From Sulfurimonas sp. hsl 1-7 (GTDB taxonomy: Bacteria; Campylobacterota; Campylobacteria; Campylobacterales; Sulfurimonadaceae): 64,000 bases of DNA. Shown piece by piece: positions 17,823-27,350 of the stretch. Where the stretch lies: the NCBI RefSeq assembly GCF_030577135.1, contig NZ_JAUIRR010000002.1:124001-188000 (forward strand). The letters run 5' to 3'. The first letter of the stretch is position 1, and each line of letters opens with the position of its first letter. The position numbers were made by a program, and so were the translations under genes. The notes under the pieces are model-generated. The model made no database searches, was not told where the DNA came from, and saw only the letters and a program-made list of their open reading frames with translations.

Positions 17823-18832
17823 TAAGCTTCCTTTTGTTTTAACTCAGCTATTCTAGCTTCTATATGTTTGTTTACACCTGTATCAACATATCTAATTGCC
17901 TGATAAATAGCATTTTCAATTGCTCTAGCATTACTTTTACCATGGCTAACAATTGCACACCCTTTTATACCGATAAGCGGTGCACCACCGATTTCAGCAT
18001 AATCGATCTCTTTTTTAAGAAGTTTAAAAACTTTTCTCATTAAAAGAGCACCGGTAATTGCAATAGGTGATTTTCTAATATAATCTTTAATAAGTGCAGA
18101 GATTGTTGAAGCTACACCTTCACTTGCTTTAAGTACAAGGTTTCCAACAAAACCGTCACATGTAATTACATCACAGCTTCCGTTGAAGATATCACTCCCT
18201 TCAACATTTCCTTTAAAACCTCTATAACCTTGAAGAAGTTTAAAAGTAGCTTTTGTAAGTTCGTTCCCTTTTGAATCCTCTTCACCGTTTGCTAATAGCC
18301 CGATAGAAGGTTCTTCAATATTTAGAACATCTTCTGCATAACATCCACCCATTACGGCGAATTCTGCTAAATGCTCAGGTTTAGAGTCTACATTTGCACC
18401 AACATCAAGTACAACAGAACGGCGTCCTGTTCTTGTTGGCATTAAAGTCACAAGTGCCGGACGAGACACACCTTTTAGACGACCGAGTCGGAGTGTTGCT
18501 AATGTCATTGTCGCTCCACTGTGTCCAGCAGAAACTACACCGTGCGCTTCACCGTTTTTTACTAGTTCTACAGCTTTGTAAATAGTACTCTCTTTACGTT
18601 TTACTGCATCAGTAGCGGCATCTGACATACTAATTACGTCATCAGCTTCAACTATTGAAATCTTATCTCTATAACTTTTTGGTAGTTTTTTTGGTAATAG
18701 AGATAAAATCTCTTCTTTGTTACCCACTAGTATAGGCGTGAAGTCTTTGCGTTTAAGTGCTTTTAAACAACCTTTTACAATTGGTTCGGGACCAAAGTCC
18801 CCTCCCATTGCATCAATAGCAATTGTAACCAT
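17822..18832 (-). CDS. plsX: Phosphate acyltransferase PlsX
   Basis: A 336-residue peripheral membrane enzyme making acyl-phosphate from acyl-ACP for glycerolipid synthesis. Recognised from [20 protein letters not shown], the [10 protein letters not shown] and RPALVTLMP blocks, [13 protein letters not shown] and the C-terminal [11 protein letters not shown]. It follows rpmF by three bases and overlaps fabH, forming the usual rpmF-plsX-fabH order. Confidence 0.95.
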   Translation of the reverse strand: MVTIAIDAMGGDFGPEPIVKGCLKALKRKDFTPILVGNKEEILSLLPKKLPKSYRDKISIVEADDVISMSDAATDAVKRKESTIYKAVELVKNGEAHGVVSAGHSGATMTLATLRLGRLKGVSRPALVTLMPTRTGRRSVVLDVGANVDSKPEHLAEFAVMGGCYAEDVLNIEEPSIGLLANGEEDSKGNELTKATFKLLQGYRGFKGNVEGSDIFNGSCDVITCDGFVGNLVLKASEGVASTISALIKDYIRKSPIAITGALLMRKVFKLLKKEIDYAEIGGAPLIGIKGCAIVSHGKSNARAIENAIYQAIRYVDTGVNKHIEARIAELKQKEA

Positions 18833-18835
18833 TAA

Positions 18836-18985
18836 TTATTTGTACTCACCAGTAGTTGGATTAATGTGGTGTGGTAATCTATAAGTTCCATCTTTATCTT
18901 TAACTGGACGAGCTAAAGAGATTTTGTAGTGAGTTCTACGTTTTGCTGAACGAGAATGAGATACTCTTCTTTTAGGTACTGCCAT
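18836..18985 (-). CDS. rpmF: 50S ribosomal protein L32
   Basis: A 49-residue protein starting [17 protein letters not shown] and ending [12 protein letters not shown], unmistakably L32. It lacks the zinc-binding CxxC pairs of some L32 forms, so it is the C-minus type. It sits between the DUF177 gene and plsX, the normal arrangement, and its stop is three bases before the plsX ATG. Too short for usual ORF length cut-offs. Confidence 0.95.
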   Translation of the reverse strand: MAVPKRRVSHSRSAKRRTHYKISLARPVKDKDGTYRLPHHINPTTGEYK

Positions 18986-19006
18986 AATCTATATCCTTAG
19001 TTTAAT

Positions 19007-19363
19007 TTAGTCTTCTTTGCAATTATCACAAAAATGATAATCACTTTTGATCATTTCAATCTCTGAGTGTAAAAGTTCATCTAAATCTGCATGGCCGTCA
19101 AAAGATTCAACAACATCAAGTTCGATGTCATTCTCATCTTTATATATTCCATCAGATATATAAAATTCTACATCCTCATCAACTGAGATCTGCATATCCT
19201 CTGCGCACATATCGCAAGGCTTGTCAAGCTTTCCGTTTAAATTTGCTTTGAGCAAAATCAACTTTGGCTTATAATACTCCAAATAACCTTTAAAAGTTAT
19301 TTCGTTTGAGTCCAGCTCAAACTCTACTGGAGTAGTTGTTACTTTTCTAAGTAGTATTTTCAA
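19007..19363 (-). CDS. DUF177/YceD family protein
   Basis: A 118-residue cytoplasmic protein with the YceD layout: N-terminal strands, then CDMCAEDMQ, the acidic VDEDVEFYISD strand, an ADLDELLHSEI segment and a final CDNCKED. The two CxxC pairs could bind zinc. YceD (DUF177) proteins are encoded next to rpmF across bacteria and are implicated in 23S rRNA maturation or L32 handling. Start ATG at 19363; ndk ends 15 bases upstream. Confidence 0.85.
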   Translation of the reverse strand: MKILLRKVTTTPVEFELDSNEITFKGYLEYYKPKLILLKANLNGKLDKPCDMCAEDMQISVDEDVEFYISDGIYKDENDIELDVVESFDGHADLDELLHSEIEMIKSDYHFCDNCKED

Positions 19364-19378
19364 AAAATACAGCTTAAA

Positions 19379-19792
19379 TTATGAAATTTCTCTTTCAGAG
19401 AAAAAGAATGCTATTTCAATAGCTGCGTTTTCTAAAGAGTCACTTCCGTGAACTGCATTAGCATCTATATTTTCAGCGAAATCTGCACGAATTGTACCTG
19501 CTTCAGCTTCTTTAGGATTTGTTGCACCCATAAGATCACGGTTTTTCGCCATTGCGTTTTCACCTTCTAATACAGAAACAACAACCGGTCCACTGATCAT
19601 AAAATCAACTAAGTCATTGAAGAAAGGTCTCTCAGCATGAACAGCATAAAATGCCTCAGCATCTGCTCTGCTTAATTGAAGTTTTTTTGTAGCTGCAATT
19701 TTAAGACCATTGCTTTCAAAACGATCTAAAATTTTCCCTATAACACCCTTTGCAACTGCATCTGGCTTAATGATTGATAGTGTACGTTCCAT
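19379..19792 (-). CDS. ndk: Nucleoside diphosphate kinase
   Basis: A 137-residue enzyme that equalises nucleoside triphosphate pools using a phospho-histidine. The signature [10 protein letters not shown]-type segment is present ([13 protein letters not shown], with the active His), as are [15 protein letters not shown] and [17 protein letters not shown] at 19792 is chosen over an in-frame TTG at 19795: it has GAGGAGA at ideal spacing and gives the normal length. It leads the ndk-DUF177-rpmF-plsX-fabH run. Confidence 0.95.
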   Translation of the reverse strand: MERTLSIIKPDAVAKGVIGKILDRFESNGLKIAATKKLQLSRADAEAFYAVHAERPFFNDLVDFMISGPVVVSVLEGENAMAKNRDLMGATNPKEAEAGTIRADFAENIDANAVHGSDSLENAAIEIAFFFSEREIS

Positions 19793-19907
19793 CAAATCTC
19801 CTCTGAAAATATAAAATTAGGGTGCGATTATATCTAAAAAAAAGTATATTTTAGTTTAAAAATTGATTTTTTTGATTGAAATTAAGAAAGATGTCGACTT
19901 TTCGACT

Positions 19908-19931
19908 AAAAAAGTGAGGCAGGTGCCTCAC
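19908..19931 (-). terminator. Rho-independent terminator of the ferredoxin gene
   Basis: On the minus strand GTGAGGCA-CC-TGCCTCAC (19931 to 19914) is followed by TTTTTTAG. It starts 12 bases after the ferredoxin stop. Confidence 0.88.
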
Positions 19932-19942
19932 TAAAACCAGAA

Positions 19943-20227
19943 TTATTCTACTACTGGTTCTTGGTTTGAGCGTTGCTCATCAGTGATATCATCACGGTGC
20001 TCTGGAGAATCTCCGATAGCATCCCATACGATACAACCCTCTGTAGGACATGCAGTTGCACATGCTGGTTCATCATGGTGACCAACACATTCAACACATT
20101 TATCACCATATACGTAATAAATCTCTTCACCAGTTGGATTATCATCCTCATCTACGATAGCTTCAACTGGACACTCATCAATACAAGCACCACAGTTGAT
20201 ACATGTATCATTAATATAAACTGCCAT
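19943..20227 (-). CDS. Alvin-type 2[4Fe-4S] ferredoxin
   Basis: A 94-residue electron carrier. The first cluster motif is CINCGACIDECP; the second is CVECVGHHDEPACATACP, with eight residues between the second and third Cys, followed by one more Cys (TEGC). The longer second loop and C-terminal extension (after about residue 65) are the hallmarks of the Allochromatium-type ferredoxins, which have very low potential. In Campylobacterota it could serve pyruvate or 2-oxoglutarate:ferredoxin oxidoreductases. It is a single gene with its own terminator. Confidence 0.92.
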   Translation of the reverse strand: MAVYINDTCINCGACIDECPVEAIVDEDDNPTGEEIYYVYGDKCVECVGHHDEPACATACPTEGCIVWDAIGDSPEHRDDITDEQRSNQEPVVE

Positions 20228-20305
20228 TATTTTCTCCTGTAATTATTTGAAAGTAACTATACAATGAAGAGTTTTAAATGTAGCTAAAACTTATCATATA
20301 GTTTA

Positions 20306-20332
20306 CTAAGTGTAATAATTAGTTACACTTAG
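20306..20332. terminator. Hairpin at the 3' end of metK
   Basis: CTAAGTGTAA (20306-20315) pairs with TTACACTTAG (20323-20332) around a 7 base loop; it overlaps the metK stop. There is no clear T-run, so termination is likely but not certain. Confidence 0.5.
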
Positions 20333-21489
20333 ATATTTAAAAAGCTTTTGATCGCCTCAACTTTGTCTGTTTTCTCCCATGTAAAGCCATCTTCTTCTCT
20401 ACCGAAGTGACCATACGCAGCAGTTTTTCTATATATTGGACGAAGTAAATCTAAGTCTCTAATAATCCCCGCAGGTGAAAGGTCAAATATCTCTTTAACA
20501 CATGCTTCAATTTCAGACTCTTCTACTTTACCTGTTCCGTGTGTATCTACCATAATAGATACAGGATGAGCAACACCGATAGCGTACGCTACTTGAATAG
20601 TCGCTTTATCACACGCACCTGAAGCTACCAAGTTTTTAGCAACCCATCTTCCAGCGTATGCCGCACTTCTGTCAACCTTGGTCGGATCTTTTCCTGAGAA
20701 TGCTCCCCCACCGTGAGGACAGCTTCCACCGTAAGTATCAACAATAATCTTACGCCCTGTAAGACCTGCATCACCTTGCGGACCACCAATTACGAATTTT
20801 CCTGTCGGATTGATGTGAAACTTAGTTGCATCACTCATCATCTCGGCAGGGATTACATATTTAATAACCTCTTCGATCACATCTTTGTGAATCTGCTCTT
20901 GAGAAACATCCGGTGCATGTTGCGTTGAAACAACAACTGTATCAACTGCAACCGGTTTATCGTCAACATACTTCACACTGATTTGTGCTTTTCCGTCAGG
21001 ACGAAGGTAAGGGATAATCCCCTCTTTTCTTACTTGAGCCAGTCTTTGCGTTAAACGGTGAGCAAGATATATAGGTAATGGCATAAGCACATCTGTTTCA
21101 CGACATGCATAACCAAACATTAAACCTTGGTCACCTGCACCGATCTCACCACTTGCTTGATCAACACCTTGATTAATATCAGGTGATTGTTCACCGATTC
21201 CATTTAAAACCGCAGCAGAACGGTAATCAAAACCGTATGTAGCGTCAGTATAGCCTATCTCTTGAACAACTTTTCTAGCAATCTCTTGCATCGGCGCATA
21301 CGCCTTAGTCTTCAGTTCGCCTGCTATTACACAAAAACCATTAGATACTAGAGTTTCACATGCCACTCTAGCATTTTTATCATTTTCAATAATATAATCC
21401 AGAATTGCATCACTGATCTGATCAGCCATCTTATCAGGATGCCCCTCTGTTACAGACTCTGAAGTAAATATGTACTCTTTTTGTGACAT
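20329..21489 (-). CDS. metK: S-adenosylmethionine synthetase
   Basis: A 386-residue enzyme making S-adenosylmethionine from ATP and methionine. Both signatures are present: [12 protein letters not shown] and [19 protein letters not shown], together with [17 protein letters not shown] at the N-terminus. The length is normal. GGGAGAAAAT precedes the ATG. The 149 bases upstream (21490-21638) contain no arrangement I can identify as a SAM riboswitch. It appears monocistronic. Confidence 0.97.
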   Translation of the reverse strand: MSQKEYIFTSESVTEGHPDKMADQISDAILDYIIENDKNARVACETLVSNGFCVIAGELKTKAYAPMQEIARKVVQEIGYTDATYGFDYRSAAVLNGIGEQSPDINQGVDQASGEIGAGDQGLMFGYACRETDVLMPLPIYLAHRLTQRLAQVRKEGIIPYLRPDGKAQISVKYVDDKPVAVDTVVVSTQHAPDVSQEQIHKDVIEEVIKYVIPAEMMSDATKFHINPTGKFVIGGPQGDAGLTGRKIIVDTYGGSCPHGGGAFSGKDPTKVDRSAAYAGRWVAKNLVASGACDKATIQVAYAIGVAHPVSIMVDTHGTGKVEESEIEACVKEIFDLSPAGIIRDLDLLRPIYRKTAAYGHFGREEDGFTWEKTDKVEAIKSFLNI

Positions 21490-21638
21490 TATTTTCTCCC
21501 GTCATCGATTGTTTATTGAAGTATGGACGCACATTAGCGTGTTCATAAATCGCTGAAAGTATATCCAAATTGAATAAATAATAGTTTATATCTAATCCGA
21601 ATCCAAAAAATATTATAAAGATATTATATAATTAACTT

Positions 21639-22409
21639 ATGCAAAGTAATCCTCTCAAAGCGTATCTGCTTGACCAGTTCGATCAAGCCATAGAAAAAAT
21701 ACCTTTAATCTCTGAGAAATCAGATATTGAGCACCTTCATAAATTAAGGATTATTCTGAGGCGTTTACGCTCTTTGATAAAACTTTATCTCGTGGAGCCC
21801 TCTACTTTCAACCATACACTTAAGTCCCTTATAGAACCGACAAATCAATTACGGGAGCTTGATGTATTTTTATCCTCTCTCGATCCTTTTGAGTATCCTT
21901 CATTAACAAAAAGTATTCAAGCTTATAGAAAAAAGTACTTTAAAAAAGTATGGACTAAACTTTTTATAACTCAATTTGAATACAAACTTTCTTTATTAAA
22001 AGAGGAACTTGTAAAGCTGCCCCTTTCCTATGATTCAAAGTGGCTTCTTACAACTACTCAACTCCATAAAAAAAATACTTTTTTTGCATTTGAACATTTA
22101 GAGGAACAACCTTCAACTAAAAAAATGCACAAGTTACGGATTGAGTTTAAAGTTCTGCGATATGCACTCGAGTTTATTCATCAACTGAAAATCAAAGATT
22201 TCTCCAAAACGATTAAAGAGTGTAAGTTGGTTCAAAAACATTTGGGGATGGTACAAGATTATGCAAATCAACTTGAATGGCTACAGCACTTTTGTGAAAA
22301 AGAACCATCAAAAGAGTGCCGAAAACTCATAAAAGAGCGTACCGAAATCTTAGAAGCTCTCAAGAAAAATATCTCACCGATTCATAAAAGAGGAAAAAAC
22401 TCTAAATGA
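21639..22409 (+). CDS. CHAD domain-containing protein
   Basis: A 256-residue, strongly basic, all-helical protein with the duplicated CHAD pattern: EHLHKLRIILRRLRSLIKLY near residue 30 and KMHKLRIEFKVLRYALEFI near 165, both with the conserved His and Arg/Lys. CHAD domains bind inorganic polyphosphate and localise to polyphosphate granules. No CYTH domain or polyphosphate kinase gene is adjacent. A weak -10 (TATATAAT near 21621) lies upstream. Confidence 0.85.
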   Translation: MQSNPLKAYLLDQFDQAIEKIPLISEKSDIEHLHKLRIILRRLRSLIKLYLVEPSTFNHTLKSLIEPTNQLRELDVFLSSLDPFEYPSLTKSIQAYRKKYFKKVWTKLFITQFEYKLSLLKEELVKLPLSYDSKWLLTTTQLHKKNTFFAFEHLEEQPSTKKMHKLRIEFKVLRYALEFIHQLKIKDFSKTIKECKLVQKHLGMVQDYANQLEWLQHFCEKEPSKECRKLIKERTEILEALKKNISPIHKRGKNSK

Positions 22410-22523
22410 TAAAAATTATCTTTAACTTAAAATAATCATTTAGATACTCTCAACTAAATTTAGCTTAATAAACTTTAGATAGAATTTTGGTAACTTTAAA
22501 TATTAAAAAAAAGGACATATATA

Positions 22524-23120
22524 ATGTTAGTAACAAACAAAGCTCCAGACTTTACAGCAACAGCGGTATTAGCTGACGGTTCAATCGTAGAAGATTTTAA
22601 CTTAATGGATAACTTAGGGGAAAAAGGTGCAGTACTTTTCTTCTATCCACTAGACTTTACTTTCGTTTGTCCATCTGAGATCATCGCATTCTCTCACAGA
22701 ATCGAAGAGTTCACAAGCCGTGGTGTTAACGTAATCGGTGTATCAGTTGACAGCCAATTCTCACACTTCGCATGGAGAGAAACTCCAGTTGAAAAAGGTG
22801 GTATCGGTAGAATCAAATATCCACTAGTAGCTGACCTTTCAAAATCAATCTCTAGAGATTACGATGTACTTTTCGGTGAGTCTGTAGCTCTTCGTGGTTC
22901 ATTCTTAATCGATGCAGACGGTACAGTTCGTCATGCAGTTATCAATGACTTACCACTTGGACGTAACATTGACGAGATGATTCGTATGGTTGATACTATG
23001 CTTTTCACTAACGAGCACGGTGAAGTTTGTCCAGCTGGTTGGAACAAAGGTGACGAAGGTATGAAAGCATCTACTGAAGGTGTTGCAGAATACTTAGCGA
23101 AACATGAGTCTGAGCTTTAA
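22524..23120 (+). CDS. Typical 2-Cys peroxiredoxin (AhpC/Tsa family)
   Basis: A 198-residue thiol peroxidase. The peroxidatic Cys is in YPLDFTFVCPSEI and the resolving Cys in GEVCPAGW, as in the typical 2-Cys group that reduces peroxides with thioredoxin or AhpD/AhpF. The RGSFLIDADG block is conserved. Its codons are clearly more optimised than those of its neighbours, suggesting high expression. It has its own leader with AAAAAGGA before the ATG, and a possible TAGAAT -10 near 22480. Confidence 0.93.
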   Translation: MLVTNKAPDFTATAVLADGSIVEDFNLMDNLGEKGAVLFFYPLDFTFVCPSEIIAFSHRIEEFTSRGVNVIGVSVDSQFSHFAWRETPVEKGGIGRIKYPLVADLSKSISRDYDVLFGESVALRGSFLIDADGTVRHAVINDLPLGRNIDEMIRMVDTMLFTNEHGEVCPAGWNKGDEGMKASTEGVAEYLAKHESEL

Positions 23121-23129
23121 TAGCTCAAC

Positions 23130-23270
23130 TCATTCACTATCTAATCTATTAAGCGATTTTTCACTCGCACTGTTTGAGCGCTGATACTCTTTATCTGAAA
23201 CCCCGCTACTTTTTGTACTACAAGCACTAAAACCTAAAACAACCAATAAACTTACAAAAATAATTTTCAT
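23130..23270 (-). CDS. 46-residue putative lipoprotein
   Basis: A short gene below common length limits. ATG at 23270 is preceded by a perfect AAGGAG at eight bases. The product has a basic start, a hydrophobic stretch (FVSLLVVLGF) and a lipobox-like FSAC with Cys at 17, followed by a polar tail (STKSSGVSDKEYQRSNSASE). After processing about 30 residues would remain, like small entericidin-type lipoproteins. Function unknown; it lies head-in between the peroxiredoxin (plus) and the kinase-like gene (minus). Confidence 0.65.
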   Translation of the reverse strand: MKIIFVSLLVVLGFSACSTKSSGVSDKEYQRSNSASEKSLNRLDSE

Positions 23271-23304
23271 AAAAACTCCTTAAAAGATTCTATACCAACT
23301 TTTC

Positions 23305-25140
23305 TTAATGCCACATTGTCTCTTTACTCAACAACTGTCTATTTTTCTTAAAGCTCTGATGCATCTCATGCAAAATGTGGCGTAAAATTGTAATGGTCTC
23401 TGCAGCAAACATCCCTTTGTTTAACATAACGCACTCTGCTCGACCTCCCATTGCCGCATCAGTAACCTCTGCACGACTCGGCAAATTATTTTTCATCTGC
23501 CCCTCCAATACCTGTGTAGCCCAAATGACAGGAATATGTGCCGCATCGCATATATCGAGCAACTTCTCTTGAATAGAAGCCAGATTTGCAAAACCAACCT
23601 CAATAGCAAGATCACCGCGTGCGATCATCACTCCCGAAGATTTCCATTTAAGTAGTTGTCGTAAAATTTCCGGCATATGTATGACCGCCTGTTTTGTCTC
23701 TATCTTCGGGACAATTCCAATATCAGTGCGCCCCTTTGAGGTTAAAATACTTTGTAACTCTTCAACATCTTTTGCACTTTGACAAAATGATATTCCAAGC
23801 AGATCCACAAACTCCAGAATTCCATCTATTAAATCTTTATCGTGCTCGGTTATAGCTGCAGTCTTTATAGGTGTCTCCGGGAAGTTAATCCCTTTTTCTT
23901 CTTTAAGCACTACACCCTTTATTTTAGTACTTTGTACCTCACATACAATATCTTTATCAACAATATCCACAACTTTAAGTCTGATTTTTCCGTCATCTAT
24001 GAAAATTGGGTCACCAACTTGTACCATTGTACTTACCTCTTTGAAACTACAACTAATTATTGCCGGAGTAACAACCTCTTTGTTTGTTCCAATTTTAGTA
24101 GAACGGCCTAAGACATCTTTTTCTGTAAGCACTAAGGTATCCCCTGTGTATAAACGGATCGATTCCATCTGTTTTACGATATCTTTTACTGAGCTCCTAT
24201 ACATTTTATATTCTAAATGTGAATCTTCATCAGTATAGACCTTTTTCTCAATTATCCCTTTTACATAATCAGTTGTAGCCTCTATAATCTTTATTGGAGC
24301 TTTTTTTCCATCTACACCATAAAGTGTAACTGTTTTTCCAGGTACTAATTGACTAAGAAACTCTTCTTCAACCTTTATCTTTGCAGGTATTTTCTCTAGA
24401 GTAAAAGGATCACGAACTTGTGGCATAGTGCTTTGAGTAGTAGATAAGAGTACTTCACTTTGATGTTTGTTACTCCCTATCTTTACAGGTAAGGACAATC
24501 TTTGTATCGCCCCTGTTCTAATCTTTGGTCCTGCAAGATCGACAAATATCCTGATCCTATCTTCAATTTGACGTGTTTGATTGATATTTCCAATTACATC
24601 GGACATCTTTTTCCATACACTCAGATCATCATGTGCAGTATTTATACGTAATACCTGTACACCGGATGATGCCAATTCATAAATAAGTGCCCCATCATTT
24701 TCAATAGCATGTGAGGGTAGCGTAACCATTACTGCTGTTTTTTGTTTACTTAGCCTTTCTACTACATCTCCACCAAAAAGTGCCGCTGCATTTTTTGAAG
24801 ATTCTGTAATTGACTCAGAGATACTAATGTGGAAAAAACTCTTCATCTTCTTCTTAGAGATACTTTTTTGATTAGTCCAACAACTCAATTGATCATAAAG
24901 GGTATCTATACTGGCTGCAACATGAGCATAAGAGCGTCCTAAAGATGAGAGTGAAAGTAAAAAAAGTTTCTCTTGCAGTTTTGTTCTGTCTTTAGAACGT
25001 AGGATCATATAATGTTCTAAATTGAGTAAACTTTTAAAATGGATTTCATCAACAGAGACTTTTGATCGAGCATGAAAAAGTTCTTCTCTTAATAGTTTGA
25101 TCTCTTGAATCGTTTTTTTTATGAGCTGTTTATCTAACAT
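23305..25140 (-). CDS. Pyruvate kinase-like protein with N-terminal extension and no C-terminal domain
   Basis: A 611-residue protein. Residues 1-130 are a helical extension of unknown type. The kinase core follows: VMVTLPSHA, VLRINTAH (R165, N167, H170), DLAGPKIRTG, DDGKI, PKIET with the catalytic Lys near 479, MIARGDLAIEVG (metal-binding Asp 510) and ATQVLEGQM. Catalytic residues are thus mostly kept. The B-domain region (about 211-410) is twice normal size, and the allosteric C-terminal domain is missing: the chain ends soon after RAEVTDAAMGGRAECVM. It might make pyruvate and ATP from phosphoenolpyruvate without fructose-bisphosphate control, or have a changed substrate. No other glycolytic gene is near. 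Confidence 0.75.
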   Translation of the reverse strand: MLDKQLIKKTIQEIKLLREELFHARSKVSVDEIHFKSLLNLEHYMILRSKDRTKLQEKLFLLSLSSLGRSYAHVAASIDTLYDQLSCWTNQKSISKKKMKSFFHISISESITESSKNAAALFGGDVVERLSKQKTAVMVTLPSHAIENDGALIYELASSGVQVLRINTAHDDLSVWKKMSDVIGNINQTRQIEDRIRIFVDLAGPKIRTGAIQRLSLPVKIGSNKHQSEVLLSTTQSTMPQVRDPFTLEKIPAKIKVEEEFLSQLVPGKTVTLYGVDGKKAPIKIIEATTDYVKGIIEKKVYTDEDSHLEYKMYRSSVKDIVKQMESIRLYTGDTLVLTEKDVLGRSTKIGTNKEVVTPAIISCSFKEVSTMVQVGDPIFIDDGKIRLKVVDIVDKDIVCEVQSTKIKGVVLKEEKGINFPETPIKTAAITEHDKDLIDGILEFVDLLGISFCQSAKDVEELQSILTSKGRTDIGIVPKIETKQAVIHMPEILRQLLKWKSSGVMIARGDLAIEVGFANLASIQEKLLDICDAAHIPVIWATQVLEGQMKNNLPSRAEVTDAAMGGRAECVMLNKGMFAAETITILRHILHEMHQSFKKNRQLLSKETMWH

Positions 25141-25182
25141 AATATGTACCCTTTAAGACATTACAGTTATGATACCAAAAAA

Positions 25183-26073
25183 TTAACTCTTTTTTCTCCC
25201 AACCAATACACCACCGAAAATAATCAGTGCTATCCCTAAGAATGTTAAATTATCAGGAAATGCATCTCCGAGTAAAAATCCAAATCCGATCGCAAAAGGG
25301 ATGTTTGTATAGCTGATTACCCCTACTACGCTTAATTTTTTTGCACTGTACGCTTTTGTAAGGAGCCATTGTGAAAGTGTAGAGATCAAGGCCATAAAAG
25401 CTATTAAAGCCCATAGTTTGAAACTATTAGGCATTATAAACTCCGGAAACAGGAAAGCTATCGATTCTGGTGCCGTTAGATAGGGAGCTGCCAAAAAGAG
25501 TAAGCCTGGAAGAATTGTCCCCACCCCTACAAATGATAAAACTATCACCCTTGAATCGTACACATCTTTGATCTTTTTAATAGTAGTATAGGCAGCTGCA
25601 GCAAAAAAACCGCCAAGCACTCCGAGTATATGTTCATATGACAAGCTCATTCCAAAAGGTTTTACAATGAGTATCACCCCTAAAAAACCGATAAGCAGGG
25701 CTAATAGTGTCGTAGGACTCAACTTTTCTCCCAGAAGATAAAATGCCAGTATCGTTACAAAAAACGGAGAGGTTTTATTGAGCGTAATCGCTTCGCCTAA
25801 AGGGATAGTTGTAATAGTATAGAAAAAGAGGATCATTGCCAGAAATCCAAATAAGCCTCTTGTTACAAGCAGATGAAAACTCCCGCCGCTGAGTTTCGGT
25901 GGTGTATGTCTGAGTGCATAAAGGATCAAAAATATTCCGATCACATTTCTAAAAAACACTATCTCTAAAGCCGACATATCATCGGAAAGTATTTTTGTAA
26001 GTGCACCGTTGAGTGCTGAGATGAGGGCTGAGAGCAACATATAGAGTATGCCGTTATCGAGTTGTCTTAACAT
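25183..26073 (-). CDS. EamA/DMT-family transporter
   Basis: A 296-residue membrane protein with ten hydrophobic helices and two EamA repeats (FFRNVIGIFLILYAL; PFFVTILAFYLLGEKLSP; TNIPFAIGFGFLLGD). It belongs to the drug/metabolite transporter superfamily; the substrate (amino acids, nucleotide-sugars, drugs) cannot be predicted. It overlaps the end of the helicase gene by 7 bases and so is cotranscribed with it. Confidence 0.85.
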   Translation of the reverse strand: MLRQLDNGILYMLLSALISALNGALTKILSDDMSALEIVFFRNVIGIFLILYALRHTPPKLSGGSFHLLVTRGLFGFLAMILFFYTITTIPLGEAITLNKTSPFFVTILAFYLLGEKLSPTTLLALLIGFLGVILIVKPFGMSLSYEHILGVLGGFFAAAAYTTIKKIKDVYDSRVIVLSFVGVGTILPGLLFLAAPYLTAPESIAFLFPEFIMPNSFKLWALIAFMALISTLSQWLLTKAYSAKKLSVVGVISYTNIPFAIGFGFLLGDAFPDNLTFLGIALIIFGGVLVGRKKS

Positions 26074-27329
26074 TTTGAGCCTTGTTTTACAAATGCCAAA
26101 GCTTTAGAGTCTACAAAAGCCAAGTTATACCACTGGGTATTTGGAGCGATAAGAATAAGATTGTTCGGATTGGAACTTCTTGAGAGTGCTACATAAAATT
26201 GTGACGGGGCGAAGATCTGTCTTGTGTCTATGATCAGATTCTCAATACTCATCCCCTGTGATTTATGGATAGTGATCGCAAAAGCAAGTTTTACCGGATA
26301 CTGATAGATCGAAAAACTGCTCTCTTCAATCATCTCTTTTTTTCCGTTTATCGTTTTTTCAACCCACTGCGATTTGCTTTGTGCTACCGTTTCAAGTTTA
26401 ACGACACGTCCGTCACTCTTTTGCACATAGAGGTACTGCTCATCTATGTTTACGATCACGCCGCGCTCACCGTTATAGTAGTTCCAGGAATTTCTTGTAA
26501 AAAGTACAGGGGCATTGATCTTTAGATCCAACTCTTTTTCGATCCTCGCATCATCGAAAAATCTCTCTATCTCTTTATCGTTGACACTTGTTTTATGTTT
26601 GATTATTTGTGCCTCTTTAGAATAAAGCTCACCCTCAATGTTTTCCAACTGCTTTTTGTTGTGCTCTGAGGCAGAGATATTTTTTCCAAACAAAAAGGTA
26701 AAATTATTAAGCTCATTTGGAAGCGGCTTTATATAATGATTGAGTTCATTGTGTACATCTTCATCTACATACCCGAAACGTACATGTTGTAACAGCTCAA
26801 TAAACTGCTGATCGTCGGTTCTATATATATGCGTGAGTTCCACAACTTTAAAATCCAACTCGTCCCACGATGGTGACTCAAAAGCAAATTCTGCTCTTTG
26901 CGAGCCTCTGACAACCGGCGGCAATTGTAAGAAATCTCCGACTACCAAGATAGAGCCTTCAAACTCACACTGCTCCAAACGATAGGCAACCATCTCCATC
27001 AAAGCGCTACTCACCATAGAGATCTCATCGACCACGATTAGATCAAGGGTACTGATCAGTTTTTTTAGCTTTTTTTTCGGCTCAAGTTTGCCGTTTTTCT
27101 CCAGCTCTTCCAAAGAGGAAGCGATCCCAAAATCAAAAAAACTATGAAGTGTCTGCCCTCCCACAAGGGTAGCTGCCATTGCTGTAGAAGCCAGTTTTGC
27201 AACTTTTTTTGCTTCACTCTCATAATGTTTGATCACCTCTTGTGTGATCGTAGTTTTACCAACTCCGGCCCCACCCGTTAAAAAAACATTACTACCCGAT
27301 TCAAGGAGACTTATCACTTCACTTTTCAT
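26067..27329 (-). CDS. Pif1/RecD-like superfamily 1B helicase
   Basis: About 420 residues from the ATG at 27329 (MKSEVISLLESGSNVFL); upstream in-frame Met at 27413 would overlap the eptA promoter and is unlikely. Motifs: Walker A GGAGVGKTT, motif II DLIVVDEISMVS, motif III VGDFLQLPPV, and C-terminal AFAITIHKSQGMS with VALSRS, the Pif1/RecD2 set. Such enzymes unwind DNA 5' to 3' and clear G-quadruplexes or forks. It overlaps the following EamA gene, a chance operon as far as can be judged. Confidence 0.88.
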   Translation of the reverse strand: MKSEVISLLESGSNVFLTGGAGVGKTTITQEVIKHYESEAKKVAKLASTAMAATLVGGQTLHSFFDFGIASSLEELEKNGKLEPKKKLKKLISTLDLIVVDEISMVSSALMEMVAYRLEQCEFEGSILVVGDFLQLPPVVRGSQRAEFAFESPSWDELDFKVVELTHIYRTDDQQFIELLQHVRFGYVDEDVHNELNHYIKPLPNELNNFTFLFGKNISASEHNKKQLENIEGELYSKEAQIIKHKTSVNDKEIERFFDDARIEKELDLKINAPVLFTRNSWNYYNGERGVIVNIDEQYLYVQKSDGRVVKLETVAQSKSQWVEKTINGKKEMIEESSFSIYQYPVKLAFAITIHKSQGMSIENLIIDTRQIFAPSQFYVALSRSSNPNNLILIAPNTQWYNLAFVDSKALAFVKQGSKC

Positions 27330-27350
27330 AAGTGCAAGAGTAGCAAGTAT

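Noticed and set aside
19893-19906. GTCGA-CTTT-TCGAC hairpin as a regulatory site
   Set aside because: Short 5 bp stem next to a stronger terminator; nothing more to support it.
21490-21638. SAM riboswitch before metK
   Set aside because: No recognisable SAM-binding structure; only a short ACGC/GCGT hairpin is visible.
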